A stretch of 18,758 nt of DNA from an uncultured Actinomyces sp. (GTDB lineage: Bacteria; Actinomycetota; Actinomycetes; Actinomycetales; Actinomycetaceae): positions 1 through 18,758 of the forward strand of contig CALISI010000087.1 of the NCBI GenBank assembly GCA_938041695.1. The letters are read 5' to 3'. The first letter of the stretch is position 1; the number at the start of each line of letters is the position of its first letter. The notes under the pieces are model-generated. The model saw only the letters and a list, made by a program, of their open reading frames with translations. It was not told where the DNA came from and searched no databases. The translations under genes and the position numbers were made by a program. This document shows, one piece after another, positions 1-6,237 of this stretch.

Positions 1-2
1 TG

Positions 3-2060
3 GGCGAGGGCCGCTGGCCGGTCTACATCGTGCATTTCTCCCAGCGCGACGCCGTGGCGACCGCGCAGTCCTTTGACCGTTCCTCGCTGATTTCGCCCGA
101 GCAGAAGAAGGCGATCGCCGCGCAGCTGGCGGGTGTGTCGTTTACGAAGGGCTTCGGGCAGACCCTCAAGTCGCTGCTCGCGCAGGGCATTGGCGTGCAC
201 CACGCGGGCATGCTGCCGCGCTACCGTCGCCTCGTCGAGCGCCTCACCCAGGCGGGCCTGCTGCCGATCGTGTGCGGCACGGACACCTTGGGCGTGGGCA
301 TCAACGTGCCGATTCGCACGGTGCTGATGACGTCGCTCGTGAAGTACGACGGTCGGCGCATGCGCCACGTGAGCGCGCGCGAGTTCCACCAGATCGCGGG
401 GCGCGCGGGCCGCGCCGGCTTCGACACGGTCGGTTTCGTGCGAGTCCTGGCCCCCGAGCACGAGGTCGACGCCGCCCGTGAGCGCGCACGCCTGAGCGCC
501 GCGCAGGAGGCTGCCCGCGACGCCCGCGAGGCCAAGCGCGCCGCCAAGAAGTCCGCGAAGAAGCGCAAGGGTCCGGGCGAGGGCGAGATCTCGTGGACGC
601 GCTCGACGTTCGAGCGCCTCGTGGACGCGGCCCCCGAGCAGCTCACCAGCCGCTTCGAGATGACACACGCGATGGTCCTCAACGTACTGGCAGGGGCTCC
701 TGCCGCCGGGCGCGACCCGGGCGAACATCTCGTGTGGCTGGCGCGCAACAACGACGATCCGCCCACGGATCGCAACCCCCACCTGCGCCGCCTGGGCGAG
801 ATCTACACGTCGATGAAGCAGGCGGGCGTCGTCGAGCACGTGTCTTCTGCGCAGGCCTCGGCCTCGGGTGAGCCCCGCCTGCGCGCGGCCACCGATCTGC
901 CGGATGACTTCGCGCTCAACCAGCCGCTCTCCCCCTTCGCGCTGGCGGCCCTCGAACTGTTGGATCCGGAGTCCCCGACCTTCGCCCTGGACGTCGTGTC
1001 GGTCATCGAGTCGGTCCTGGAGGATCCGCGTCCGCTCCTGTTCGCACAGGAGAAGGCGGCGCGCGCCGAGGCCGTGGCCGCGATGAAGGCGCAGGGCATG
1101 GAGTATGACGAGCGCATGGCCGCCCTGGAGGAGGTGACGTGGCCGCGCCCGCTGGCCGATCTGCTGGGGGATGCGTTCGCGGTGTACCTGCACGCGAACC
1201 CGTGGATTGAGGATCAGGAGATTTCCCCGAAGTCGGTCGTGCGCGAGATGATCGAGAACGCGCTGACGTTCACGGGGATCGTGGGCCGTTACGACGTGGG
1301 CCGTTCCGAGGGCATCGTGCTGCGCTACCTGACGGATGCGTATCGGGCGCTGCGCCAGATCGTGCCGGACGAGCTGATGACGGACGAGCTGCGTTCAATT
1401 ATTGCCTGGCTGTCGGCGCTGATCCGCGCGGTCGACTCCTCGCTGCTGGACGAGTGGGAGGCCATGTCCACGGGCCAGGCCCTCTCCCCCGCGTCCGAGG
1501 GCGACGGCACGGAGGGCGCGGAGCTGGCGTTTGGTGCGCGGGAGGACGGGACCGTTCCCTTCAGTGCGAACCGTCACGCGTTCCGCACGGCGATCCGCGC
1601 CACGCTGTTCGAGCGCGTGGAGGCGATGAGCCGCGACAACGTCGAGGCCTTGGCGCGCCTGGACGAGGCCTCGCGCACCCCCGTGGTGGCCCCGTGGGGC
1701 GAGGACGAGTGGGACGCCGTGCTCGAGCGCTACTGGGCGGAGCACGAGTGGATCGGCATCGACCAGCGTGCGCGCGCCCTGTCGCTATGCTCGCTGAACG
1801 AGGCCCCGACCCGCGAGGACGTGCTGGAATTGGCCCCCGCTGCAGTGTCGTCGGATGTCGAGCGCGCGCAAGCTGCGCGCATTGAGGCGATCGCGGACGC
1901 GGTCGATCAGGCTGCGGTCGGCACGTTCTGGCTGGCCACGCAGACCCTGTTCGACCCGGAGGAGGACATGGACTGGCGCATCACTGCCCTCGTGGACGTT
2001 CCGGCCTCGGACGAGGCCAACCGCGTCTGCCTGGCCACGATCACTGTCGGGCCGCGGTAG
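3..2060 (+). CDS. Ski2-like DEAD/DEAH-box RNA helicase with DUF3516 C-terminus (5' end missing)
   Basis: The reading frame is open from the left edge, so this is the C-terminal portion of a longer protein; the true start lies outside the window. The visible part begins in the second RecA-like domain of a superfamily 2 helicase: VHHAGMLP (about nt 196-219), the motif V-like GTDTLGVGINVP (about 277-312) and the motif VI arginine-finger segment QIAGRAGRAG (about 391-420). These are typical of Ski2/Mtr4/Brr2-like helicases. A lysine/arginine-rich linker (about 535-575) leads into a long acidic, mostly helical C-terminal region matching the DUF3516-type extension of actinobacterial helicases. The DEAD motifs and Walker A are not in view. 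Expected role: ATP-dependent RNA (possibly DNA) unwinding in the cytoplasm; the substrate is unknown. It ends at TAG followed at once by a GC hairpin and converges on the VOC gene. Confidence 0.9.
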   Translation, partial: GEGRWPVYIVHFSQRDAVATAQSFDRSSLISPEQKKAIAAQLAGVSFTKGFGQTLKSLLAQGIGVHHAGMLPRYRRLVERLTQAGLLPIVCGTDTLGVGINVPIRTVLMTSLVKYDGRRMRHVSAREFHQIAGRAGRAGFDTVGFVRVLAPEHEVDAARERARLSAAQEAARDAREAKRAAKKSAKKRKGPGEGEISWTRSTFERLVDAAPEQLTSRFEMTHAMVLNVLAGAPAAGRDPGEHLVWLARNNDDPPTDRNPHLRRLGEIYTSMKQAGVVEHVSSAQASASGEPRLRAATDLPDDFALNQPLSPFALAALELLDPESPTFALDVVSVIESVLEDPRPLLFAQEKAARAEAVAAMKAQGMEYDERMAALEEVTWPRPLADLLGDAFAVYLHANPWIEDQEISPKSVVREMIENALTFTGIVGRYDVGRSEGIVLRYLTDAYRALRQIVPDELMTDELRSIIAWLSALIRAVDSSLLDEWEAMSTGQALSPASEGDGTEGAELAFGAREDGTVPFSANRHAFRTAIRATLFERVEAMSRDNVEALARLDEASRTPVVAPWGEDEWDAVLERYWAEHEWIGIDQRARALSLCSLNEAPTREDVLELAPAAVSSDVERAQAARIEAIADAVDQAAVGTFWLATQTLFDPEEDMDWRITALVDVPASDEANRVCLATITVGPR

Positions 2061-2061
2061 G

Positions 2062-2078
2062 GGGCGGGCATCCCGCCC
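2062..2078 (+). terminator. GC hairpin after the helicase gene
   Basis: A perfect 7-bp stem (GGGCGGG / CCCGCCC) with a CAT loop starts one base after the helicase stop codon. No T-tract follows, so it may act as a U-less terminator, an mRNA 3'-end stabiliser, or neither. Confidence 0.45.
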
Positions 2079-2168
2079 GGCCGCCGCACTGAGACGGGAG
2101 AGACTCGGCCTCACTCCCACGGTGTCGGGTAGGAGTCGCGGGAGTGGCCACAATTCCCTCGATCGCAG

Positions 2169-2597
2169 CTATATTCGACGCGCGGGCCTCTCGCCGATCT
2201 CCTGCTGGAGGCGCACGAGGTAGCCGTCAGGATCCTGGACGAGGAATTGCCGGACGCCGATCTCGACATCGCCGGCCCGGTACCACTTCTCTTCGGGTTC
2301 GACGAAGATCGGCCATCCTGCCTCTGTGATGCGTTGGATCGCAGCGTCCAGATTGTCGACCTGAACCTCGAAGTTGATCCCCCGGCCAAGGGGGAACTCA
2401 AGCGGACCTGTCGCCCAGGTCCTCCCCTGGTCGATCTGGTCGAGCATCACGTGCGCGCTGCCCATAACGAGGTATCCAAATCCCTCTTCCGGCCTTTCGT
2501 ACCCGAGGGAAAACCCGATGAGGTCACACCAGAAACGTTTGGAGGTCTGGTAGTCGGTCACGGCAAGTTCAGGGACGAGCCCGGGCGCGGTACTCAT
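2169..2597 (-). CDS. VOC-family protein, bleomycin-resistance-protein-like
   Basis: A 142-residue protein with the two beta-alpha-beta-beta-beta modules of the vicinal oxygen chelate fold. The first module runs from VPELAVTD to HVMLDQ; the second runs from GINFEVQV through EEKWYRAGDVE to QFLVQDPDGYLVRLQ. The WYR...RQFLVQDPDGYL block is characteristic of proteins annotated as bleomycin resistance protein (drug-binding VOC dimers). Positions that hold metal-binding His/Glu in glyoxalase I-type members are not obviously occupied (Glu-Leu-Ala-Val at the first strand, Leu-Val-Arg-Leu at the last). This favours ligand sequestration over metalloenzyme chemistry. The start is set by TAGAGT located 6 nt upstream of ATG and no SD sequence, suggesting a leaderless mRNA. 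It is convergent with the helicase gene, and codon use looks slightly less GC-rich than its neighbours. The ligand cannot be deduced. Confidence 0.88.
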   Translation of the reverse strand: MSTAPGLVPELAVTDYQTSKRFWCDLIGFSLGYERPEEGFGYLVMGSAHVMLDQIDQGRTWATGPLEFPLGRGINFEVQVDNLDAAIQRITEAGWPIFVEPEEKWYRAGDVEIGVRQFLVQDPDGYLVRLQQEIGERPARRI

Positions 2598-2603
2598 GGA
2601 ACA

Positions 2604-2609
2604 ACTCTA
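2604..2609 (-). promoter_or_regulatory. -10 box TAGAGT of a probable leaderless VOC transcript
   Basis: TAGAGT (fits TANNNT) ends 6 nt before the ATG at 2597, with no purine-rich SD between. No convincing -35 was found. Confidence 0.5.
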
Positions 2610-2657
2610 GCTGTGCCTGCGGGTGGGAGCGTAACCGGGTGAGTGTCACGCGGACCG

Positions 2658-3353
2658 TCAGCGCCGGGACGCCCTACGGATCAGCCAGTCCGCGCCCGCA
2701 AAGAGCGCCATGAAAAGCAGGGCGCCAATCAGGATCGCCACGATGTTGATCGCGACCTGCGCGTAGCCGAGACGCCACACGTTCACGAAGCCGTAGGGGT
2801 ACTGGTGCGTGAAGGAGCCTCGCACGAGCGTGTACGCCACCCACGCCACCGGGATCAGTAGGGCGCGCCCCAGCGTCGCCCACGTGATGCCGCCGCGCGG
2901 CCCCGCGAGCGCTGCCGCGCCCACGAAGGCCGCCGGGACGACGATGTGCTGCAGCGGGTTCGTGACGAGCGCGAAGCCAGAGAGGACCTCGTAGGGACCA
3001 ATCAGCGTCGCGTAGACAATCGCGGTCACCGTGATCATCATGAGCGCACACAGATGCGTGGCCCTCCCCCATGCCCCGACGCGGCCTCGGCGCGCGAGGA
3101 GGGTCGAGATGATCGCAACCATGATGTTGGACAGCTCGGTGAAGTAGGACAGGCAATTGATGAGGCGCTCAGGCGCGCCCGCCCAGCCGTGGGCGGCACC
3201 CGCGAAGAGCCCCTCCTCGACGTAGGTCGGCGCAGCGTATCCATCAAAGGCCGTAATGATGAGGGTGGCGGCGACGCCCGCCCAGGCGAGGGCGGCGACC
3301 ACCCAGTAGGCAGCGCGCCCGCGGCGGCTCAGTTCAGTCACGTCAGTTGTCAT
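2658..3353 (-). CDS. Pr6Pr-type integral membrane protein
   Basis: A 231-residue protein with about six hydrophobic segments. Landmarks are FTELSN after the second segment, the NPLQHIVVP segment in the middle, and HQYPYGF near the last helices; together they fit the Pr6Pr/FAR-17a-AIG1-like membrane family, whose biochemical function is poorly defined. The start at 3353 is preferred over an in-frame ATG at 3416 because a GGGGAG ribosome binding site lies about 5 nt upstream of it. Translation from 3353 overlaps the end of the antitoxin gene by 11 nt, implying co-transcription and possible translational coupling. The product is expected in the cytoplasmic membrane. Nothing in it resembles a RelE/YafQ toxin. 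Confidence 0.85.
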   Translation of the reverse strand: MTTDVTELSRRGRAAYWVVAALAWAGVAATLIITAFDGYAAPTYVEEGLFAGAAHGWAGAPERLINCLSYFTELSNIMVAIISTLLARRGRVGAWGRATHLCALMMITVTAIVYATLIGPYEVLSGFALVTNPLQHIVVPAAFVGAAALAGPRGGITWATLGRALLIPVAWVAYTLVRGSFTHQYPYGFVNVWRLGYAQVAINIVAILIGALLFMALFAGADWLIRRASRR

Positions 3354-3621
3354 CGCTCTCCCCAAACGCCTCCGCCGCAGAGCCATAGCGCGCAATGGGG
3401 AGCCGCCCAGCAGCAATCTCGCGAGCCTCGCGCATAGCTAGCTCGGTTTCAGCGTTATAGCGAGGTTGGCGCAAGTCGAAGGGCAAGCCGCCCTCCATGA
3501 TCGACTTATGAAGGAATACATTGACAGCATCCGTGAGGTTCATGCCGAACTGGGCATACACCCTCTCGGCTTCTTCCTTCACACTTGGATCCACGCGCAT
3601 GTTAAGCGTCGCCGTTTTCAT
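3343..3621 (-). CDS. RelB/DinJ-family antitoxin without a visible toxin
   Basis: A 92-residue protein. The N-terminal part (KTATLNMRVDPSVKEEAE) and the helix around MNLTDAVNVFLHK are the ribbon-helix-helix DNA-binding module of RelB/DinJ antitoxins. The acidic/Arg-mixed C-terminal half would normally wrap a RelE/YafQ-type mRNA interferase. The start at 3621 is chosen for the AAAGG ribosome binding site about 9 nt upstream and because the family begins at this Met. It has its own promoter with a near-consensus -10 and an inverted repeat in the spacer, as expected for autoregulated antitoxins. The next gene downstream, overlapping by 11 nt as a toxin gene would, encodes a Pr6Pr membrane protein. 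The antitoxin is therefore orphaned here, or its partner is unrecognised or elsewhere. Base composition is visibly lower in GC than flanking genes, suggesting acquisition. Confidence 0.88.
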   Translation of the reverse strand: MKTATLNMRVDPSVKEEAERVYAQFGMNLTDAVNVFLHKSIMEGGLPFDLRQPRYNAETELAMREAREIAAGRLPIARYGSAAEAFGESDDN

Positions 3622-3655
3622 ATCGCCACACCTTTCAGACGAATGTACGACTTTT

Positions 3656-3661
3656 ATTATA
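3656..3661 (-). promoter_or_regulatory. -10 box TATAAT of the antitoxin gene
   Basis: A perfect TATAAT lies about 35 nt upstream of the antitoxin ATG. A -35-like ATGTCA (4 of 6 matches to TTGACA) sits 18 nt further upstream. The region is unusually AT-rich for this window. Confidence 0.6.
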
Positions 3662-3668
3662 CAACGCA

Positions 3669-3682
3669 TCACAGATGTGTGA
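3669..3682. promoter_or_regulatory. Candidate antitoxin operator, TCACA-N4-TGTGA
   Basis: An inverted repeat with perfect 5-bp arms lies between the -10 and -35 of the antitoxin promoter. RelB/DinJ antitoxins are known to repress their own promoter through such palindromes; the assignment here is inference from position. Confidence 0.45.
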
Positions 3683-3740
3683 CATATTCCTGCGCTGCGC
3701 AGACACCGACATGATTCCCGCAATTGAAGTCGGCATGCTG

Positions 3741-3771
3741 AAACGGCCGAGGCGGAGTTCAAATCCGGCCG
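3741..3771 (-). terminator. Candidate terminator after ybaK
   Basis: Read on the minus strand, CGGCCG pairs with a second CGGCCG across a 16-nt loop and is followed by TTT. It begins a few bases after the ybaK stop codon. The stem is short and the T-run weak. Confidence 0.4.
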
Positions 3772-3774
3772 GGG

Positions 3775-4284
3775 TCAGACCTGGGCGAGGTCCGTGACCT
3801 CCGCATCCGTCAGTTCGACGAGGTCGAGGGGGCTCAGCTCGACGCTGAGGCCTCGGCGCCCTCCCGAGACGATCATGGTCTCGTGGTCTAGGCACGCCGA
3901 ATCAATGAACAGGCGGTGCGAGGTAGTCTGCCCGAGCGGGCTGATGCCGCCCACCACGTAGCCGGTGCGGCGCTGGGCGACGGCAGGGTCGGCCATGGCG
4001 GCGCTCTTGGCGCCGGCGGCCTTCGCGATCAGCTTCATGGACAGGTGAGCCAGGGCAGGCACGCAGGCGACGACGAACTCGCCGGTGGGCTCCAGGCGCA
4101 CCATGAGCGTCTTAAACGCTTGGGTGGGGTCGATCCCCAGTTTTTCAACGGTTTCTTCGCCGAACGCCCGGGCGGCCGGGTCGTGCTCGTACTCGTGGAT
4201 GGTAAAAGCAACGCCGGCCGCCGTGAGCGCCTCGATGGCGCGGGTGGGGCCACCGCCGTGTTCTTTGTTGTGTTTACGAGCCAT
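3775..4284 (-). CDS. ybaK: YbaK/EbsC-family aminoacyl-tRNA deacylase (Cys-tRNA(Pro) deacylase type)
   Basis: A 169-residue protein, the usual length for free-standing YbaK. It hydrolyses mischarged aminoacyl-tRNA in trans, classically Cys-tRNA(Pro), supporting proline-codon fidelity in the cytoplasm. Visible family marks are the conserved lysine in QAFKTLMV (about residue 58, matching the essential Lys of YbaK), the VPALAHLSMKLIAKAAG block and the VGGISPLGQ loop (about 111-119). The start is placed at 4284; TACACT lies 6 nt upstream and there is no SD sequence, so a leaderless transcript starting inside the short yccF-ybaK gap is likely, in addition to read-through from yccF 19 bp upstream. 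Substrate specificity cannot be read from sequence alone; related proteins act on other mischarged tRNAs. Confidence 0.92.
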   Translation of the reverse strand: MARKHNKEHGGGPTRAIEALTAAGVAFTIHEYEHDPAARAFGEETVEKLGIDPTQAFKTLMVRLEPTGEFVVACVPALAHLSMKLIAKAAGAKSAAMADPAVAQRRTGYVVGGISPLGQTTSHRLFIDSACLDHETMIVSGGRRGLSVELSPLDLVELTDAEVTDLAQV

Positions 4285-4290
4285 GACCCC

Positions 4291-4296
4291 AGTGTA
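4291..4296 (-). promoter_or_regulatory. -10 box TACACT of a probable leaderless ybaK transcript
   Basis: TACACT (TANNNT) ends 6 nt before the ybaK ATG and lies in the gap after the yccF stop codon. This suggests an internal promoter additional to yccF read-through. Confidence 0.4.
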
Positions 4297-4303
4297 GGAC
4301 GCG

Positions 4304-4693
4304 TCAGAGGATGGATGCGGTCGGGTCGTTGATGACGGCCTTGCCGAAGGGGAAGCAGGTGATCGGGATCATCTTGAGGTTGGCGATGGCCAGCGGGATG
4401 CCGACGATCGTAATGGCCTGCGCGGCGGCGGTGGTGACGTGGCCGATGGCGAGCCACAGGCCGGCGACGAGGAACCACACGATGTTCATGAGAGCCGAGC
4501 CCGCGCCCGCGCCCGGCTGGTCGACGACGCGCTTACCGAAGGGCCACAGCACGTATTCGGCGATGCGGAAACAGGCCACGCCCACGGGGATCGTGACGAC
4601 GAAGATGCAGGCGACGACACCCGCGAGGAGGTATCCCAGGAAGAGCGGGAGGCCTCCGAAGAAGAACCAGATGATGTTGAGCAGGGTACGCAT
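4304..4693 (-). CDS. yccF: YccF-family inner membrane protein
   Basis: A 129-residue membrane protein built from two homologous halves. LNIIWFFFGGL...TIPVGVACFRIA...PFGKRV (about 5-56) aligns with MNIVWFLVAGL...GIPLAIANLKMI...PFGKAV (about 69-120) at an offset of 64 residues, which is the duplicated YccF domain. Each half holds two hydrophobic segments followed by the conserved PFGK loop. The molecular function of YccF is not established. The start is supported by an AAAGGA ribosome binding site about 7 nt upstream. It is divergent from yggS, and ybaK follows 19 bp downstream, so the two minus-strand genes may form a small operon. Confidence 0.9.
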   Translation of the reverse strand: MRTLLNIIWFFFGGLPLFLGYLLAGVVACIFVVTIPVGVACFRIAEYVLWPFGKRVVDQPGAGAGSALMNIVWFLVAGLWLAIGHVTTAAAQAITIVGIPLAIANLKMIPITCFPFGKAVINDPTASIL

Positions 4694-4720
4694 GGCGTGT
4701 CCTTTCGTTGATCTGTGAAC

Positions 4721-4726
4721 ATACTA
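4721..4726 (-). promoter_or_regulatory. Possible yccF -10 box (TAGTAT)
   Basis: TAGTAT lies about 28 nt before the yccF ATG. A weak -35 (CTGAGC) is 17 nt upstream and abuts the CCCCTGA repeats. Confidence 0.35.
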
Positions 4727-4752
4727 GTCTGACACGCCGCGCGGCTCAGATG

Positions 4753-4781
4753 CCCCTGAGTCACCCCTGATTAGCCCCTGA
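4753..4781. repeat. Three CCCCTGA direct repeats with 11-bp period in the yccF/yggS divergent region
   Basis: CCCCTGA occurs at 4753-4759, 4764-4770 and 4775-4781, each separated by 4 bp (GTCA, TTAG), i.e. one copy per helical turn. The first copy also forms an inverted repeat CTCAG-N6-CTGAG (4745-4760) with upstream sequence. Placement between two divergent start codons suggests a regulator binding site; no family can be named. Confidence 0.6.
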
Positions 4782-4796
4782 TAGCGCCTGCCCGTC

Positions 4797-4802
4797 TACC
4801 AT
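4797..4802 (+). promoter_or_regulatory. -10 box TACCAT of a probable leaderless yggS transcript
   Basis: TACCAT ends 6 nt before the yggS ATG at 4809. No SD sequence is present. An ATG at 4801 hits a stop after two more codons and is not a usable start. Confidence 0.45.
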
Positions 4803-4808
4803 GAGCCC

Positions 4809-5507
4809 ATGAGCATTCCCGAGGCCATCGCCGCTGCCCGCGACCGCATCGACCGCGCGATGTCCGCGTGCGGCCGTACCGATTCGGTGCACCTGGAGCT
4901 GGCGGTCAAGACGCGCACGCCCGAGGAGTGCCGGGCCGCCGCCGCTGCCCTGCGCGAGGCGGGCCTGCCCATCTTGCTCGGCCATAACCGCGTGCAGGAG
5001 GCACGCGCGACGGTGGAGGCGATCCGCGAGGTGCCCGGCGCGCGCATCCACCTGATCGGGCCCCTGCAGTCCAACAAGATCAACCACGCACTGGCCTGCG
5101 TGGACGCGATCGAGTCGCTGGACTCCCCTGCCCTGGCTGCGAAGATCGACGCGCGCGCGACCGGCACGCTCCCTGTGTTCGTCGAGGTGAACGTCTCGGG
5201 CGAGGCCACGAAGCACGGCTGCGCCCCCACCGACGTCTCCGAGCTGATCGACGCGGTCGAGGCCTCGGCGCACCTGGAGCTCGCGGGCTTCATGACGGTG
5301 GGCCTGAACTCCCCGGTCGAAGCCGACGTGCGCGCCGCGTACGCGCAGCTGCGCGGCATCAGGGACGAGGCCTCGGCGCGCCTGGGCGTCGAAGAGTCGG
5401 ACCTGGCGCTATCGATGGGCATGAGCCGCGACCTGGAGTGGGCAATCGCCGAGGGGGCGACGATTGTGCGCCTGGGCACGGCGATTTTCGGGGGCCGCCG
5501 CGTCTAA
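4809..5507 (+). CDS. yggS: YggS/PLPBP-family pyridoxal-phosphate homeostasis protein
   Basis: A 232-residue single-domain alanine-racemase-fold protein without the racemase C-terminal domain. It binds PLP and buffers vitamin B6 and amino-acid pools rather than catalysing a defined reaction. Motifs in order: the PLP-lysine in LAVKTRTP (about residue 34), HNRVQEA (family GENRVQE, here His replaces the usual Glu), HLIGPLQSNK, and the C-terminal LSMGMSRDLEWAI...VRLGTAIFG phosphate-binding block. It is probably translated from a leaderless mRNA. It is followed 46 bp later by the MarC-family gene, which has its own -10-like box. In many Gram-positive genomes yggS lies by sepF and ftsZ; that is not the case here. 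Confidence 0.95.
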   Translation: MSIPEAIAAARDRIDRAMSACGRTDSVHLELAVKTRTPEECRAAAAALREAGLPILLGHNRVQEARATVEAIREVPGARIHLIGPLQSNKINHALACVDAIESLDSPALAAKIDARATGTLPVFVEVNVSGEATKHGCAPTDVSELIDAVEASAHLELAGFMTVGLNSPVEADVRAAYAQLRGIRDEASARLGVEESDLALSMGMSRDLEWAIAEGATIVRLGTAIFGGRRV

Positions 5508-5541
5508 GCAGACCGCTCACTCGGGCCGACGCCCCACCCGG

Positions 5542-5547
5542 TAGGAT
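5542..5547 (+). promoter_or_regulatory. -10 box TAGGAT of a probable leaderless MarC-family transcript
   Basis: TAGGAT ends 6 nt before the ATG at 5554. The same bases contain AGGA, which could alternatively serve as a weak SD. Confidence 0.4.
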
Positions 5548-5553
5548 TGTCCC

Positions 5554-6174
5554 ATGATGACCGTTCTCGCCGGGATGTCCGCGGCGATCCTCGCGCTCGC
5601 CCCGATTACCAACCCGATCGGTGGCCTCGCAGCATTCGCGGGACTCACCGCCGGTAATTCTCCGGCCGCTGTGCGCTCGCAGGCGTGGAAGACGGGCATC
5701 TACGTGTTCGCGATCCTAGCGGTCTTTGCTGTCAGCGGATCGCTCATCATGCGTTTCTTCGGCTTCGATCTGCCGTCCCTGCAGATCGCGGGCGGCCTGG
5801 TCGTCGCGCACTCGGGTTTCTCGATGCTGGAAAACAAGCGCCGTGCCGCCCACGAGGAGGCTCAGCACGCGACCTCCAAGCCGGACGTGTCCTTCTCCCC
5901 CATGGCGCTCCCCCTCATCGCGGGGCCCGGCTCGATCGGCGTGGTCATCGCGCTGGCCGCCCGTAACACGGCCATCGGTTTTCATGTCGGCATCGTCCTG
6001 GGAATCGCGGTGACGGCCGCCCTCATCGCGCTGCTACTGCGCTACGGCACGCCCTGGATCGACAAGCTGGGTGCCACCGGCGTCGGCGCGATCGTGCGCA
6101 TTATGGGCTTCCTGATCCTTGTCATCGGCGTCGAGCTCATCATCCACGGAGTGCGCGCGCTCCAGCTCTTCTAA
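5554..6174 (+). CDS. MarC-family integral membrane protein
   Basis: A 206-residue protein with six predicted membrane segments in two halves. Family marks are APITNPIGG in the first helix (about 16-24), the GFDLPSLQIAGGLVV segment (about 70-84), ALPLIAGPGSIG opening the second half (about 118-129) and RIMGFLILVIGVELI near the C-terminus. The NP(I/V)G and GPGSI motifs sit at pseudo-symmetric positions, as in MarC/YchE proteins. Transported substrate is uncertain; the family was once linked to multiple antibiotic resistance, but direct evidence is weak, and some members are annotated as amino-acid transporters. A Met at 5557 is an equally possible start. It converges on lplA, with a shared hairpin in between. 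Confidence 0.9.
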   Translation: MMTVLAGMSAAILALAPITNPIGGLAAFAGLTAGNSPAAVRSQAWKTGIYVFAILAVFAVSGSLIMRFFGFDLPSLQIAGGLVVAHSGFSMLENKRRAAHEEAQHATSKPDVSFSPMALPLIAGPGSIGVVIALAARNTAIGFHVGIVLGIAVTAALIALLLRYGTPWIDKLGATGVGAIVRIMGFLILVIGVELIIHGVRALQLF

Positions 6175-6180
6175 GCGGAA

Positions 6181-6218
6181 GCCCGCCCCGGCCTCGTCGA
6201 AACGACACCGGAGCGGGC
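6181..6218. terminator. Shared hairpin between convergent MarC-family gene and lplA
   Basis: GCCCGC pairs with GCGGGC, then CCGG with CCGG, then TCGT with ACGA around a CGAA tetraloop, interrupted by small mismatches. It occupies most of the 63-bp convergent gap. No T-tract on either side, so termination efficiency is uncertain. Confidence 0.5.
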
Positions 6219-6237
6219 AGCCACGACAACGGGGCTC

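Noticed and set aside
3343..3416. Upstream in-frame ATG at 3416 for the Pr6Pr protein
   Set aside because: It would add 21 basic residues translated from antitoxin coding sequence and lacks a good SD, whereas 3353 has GGGGAG and the family N-terminus.
3752..3770. tRNA T-loop-like GAGTTCAAATCC
   Set aside because: Flanking bases do not form the 5-bp T stem, and no anticodon or acceptor arm nor CCA is found nearby; not a tRNA or a convincing att remnant.
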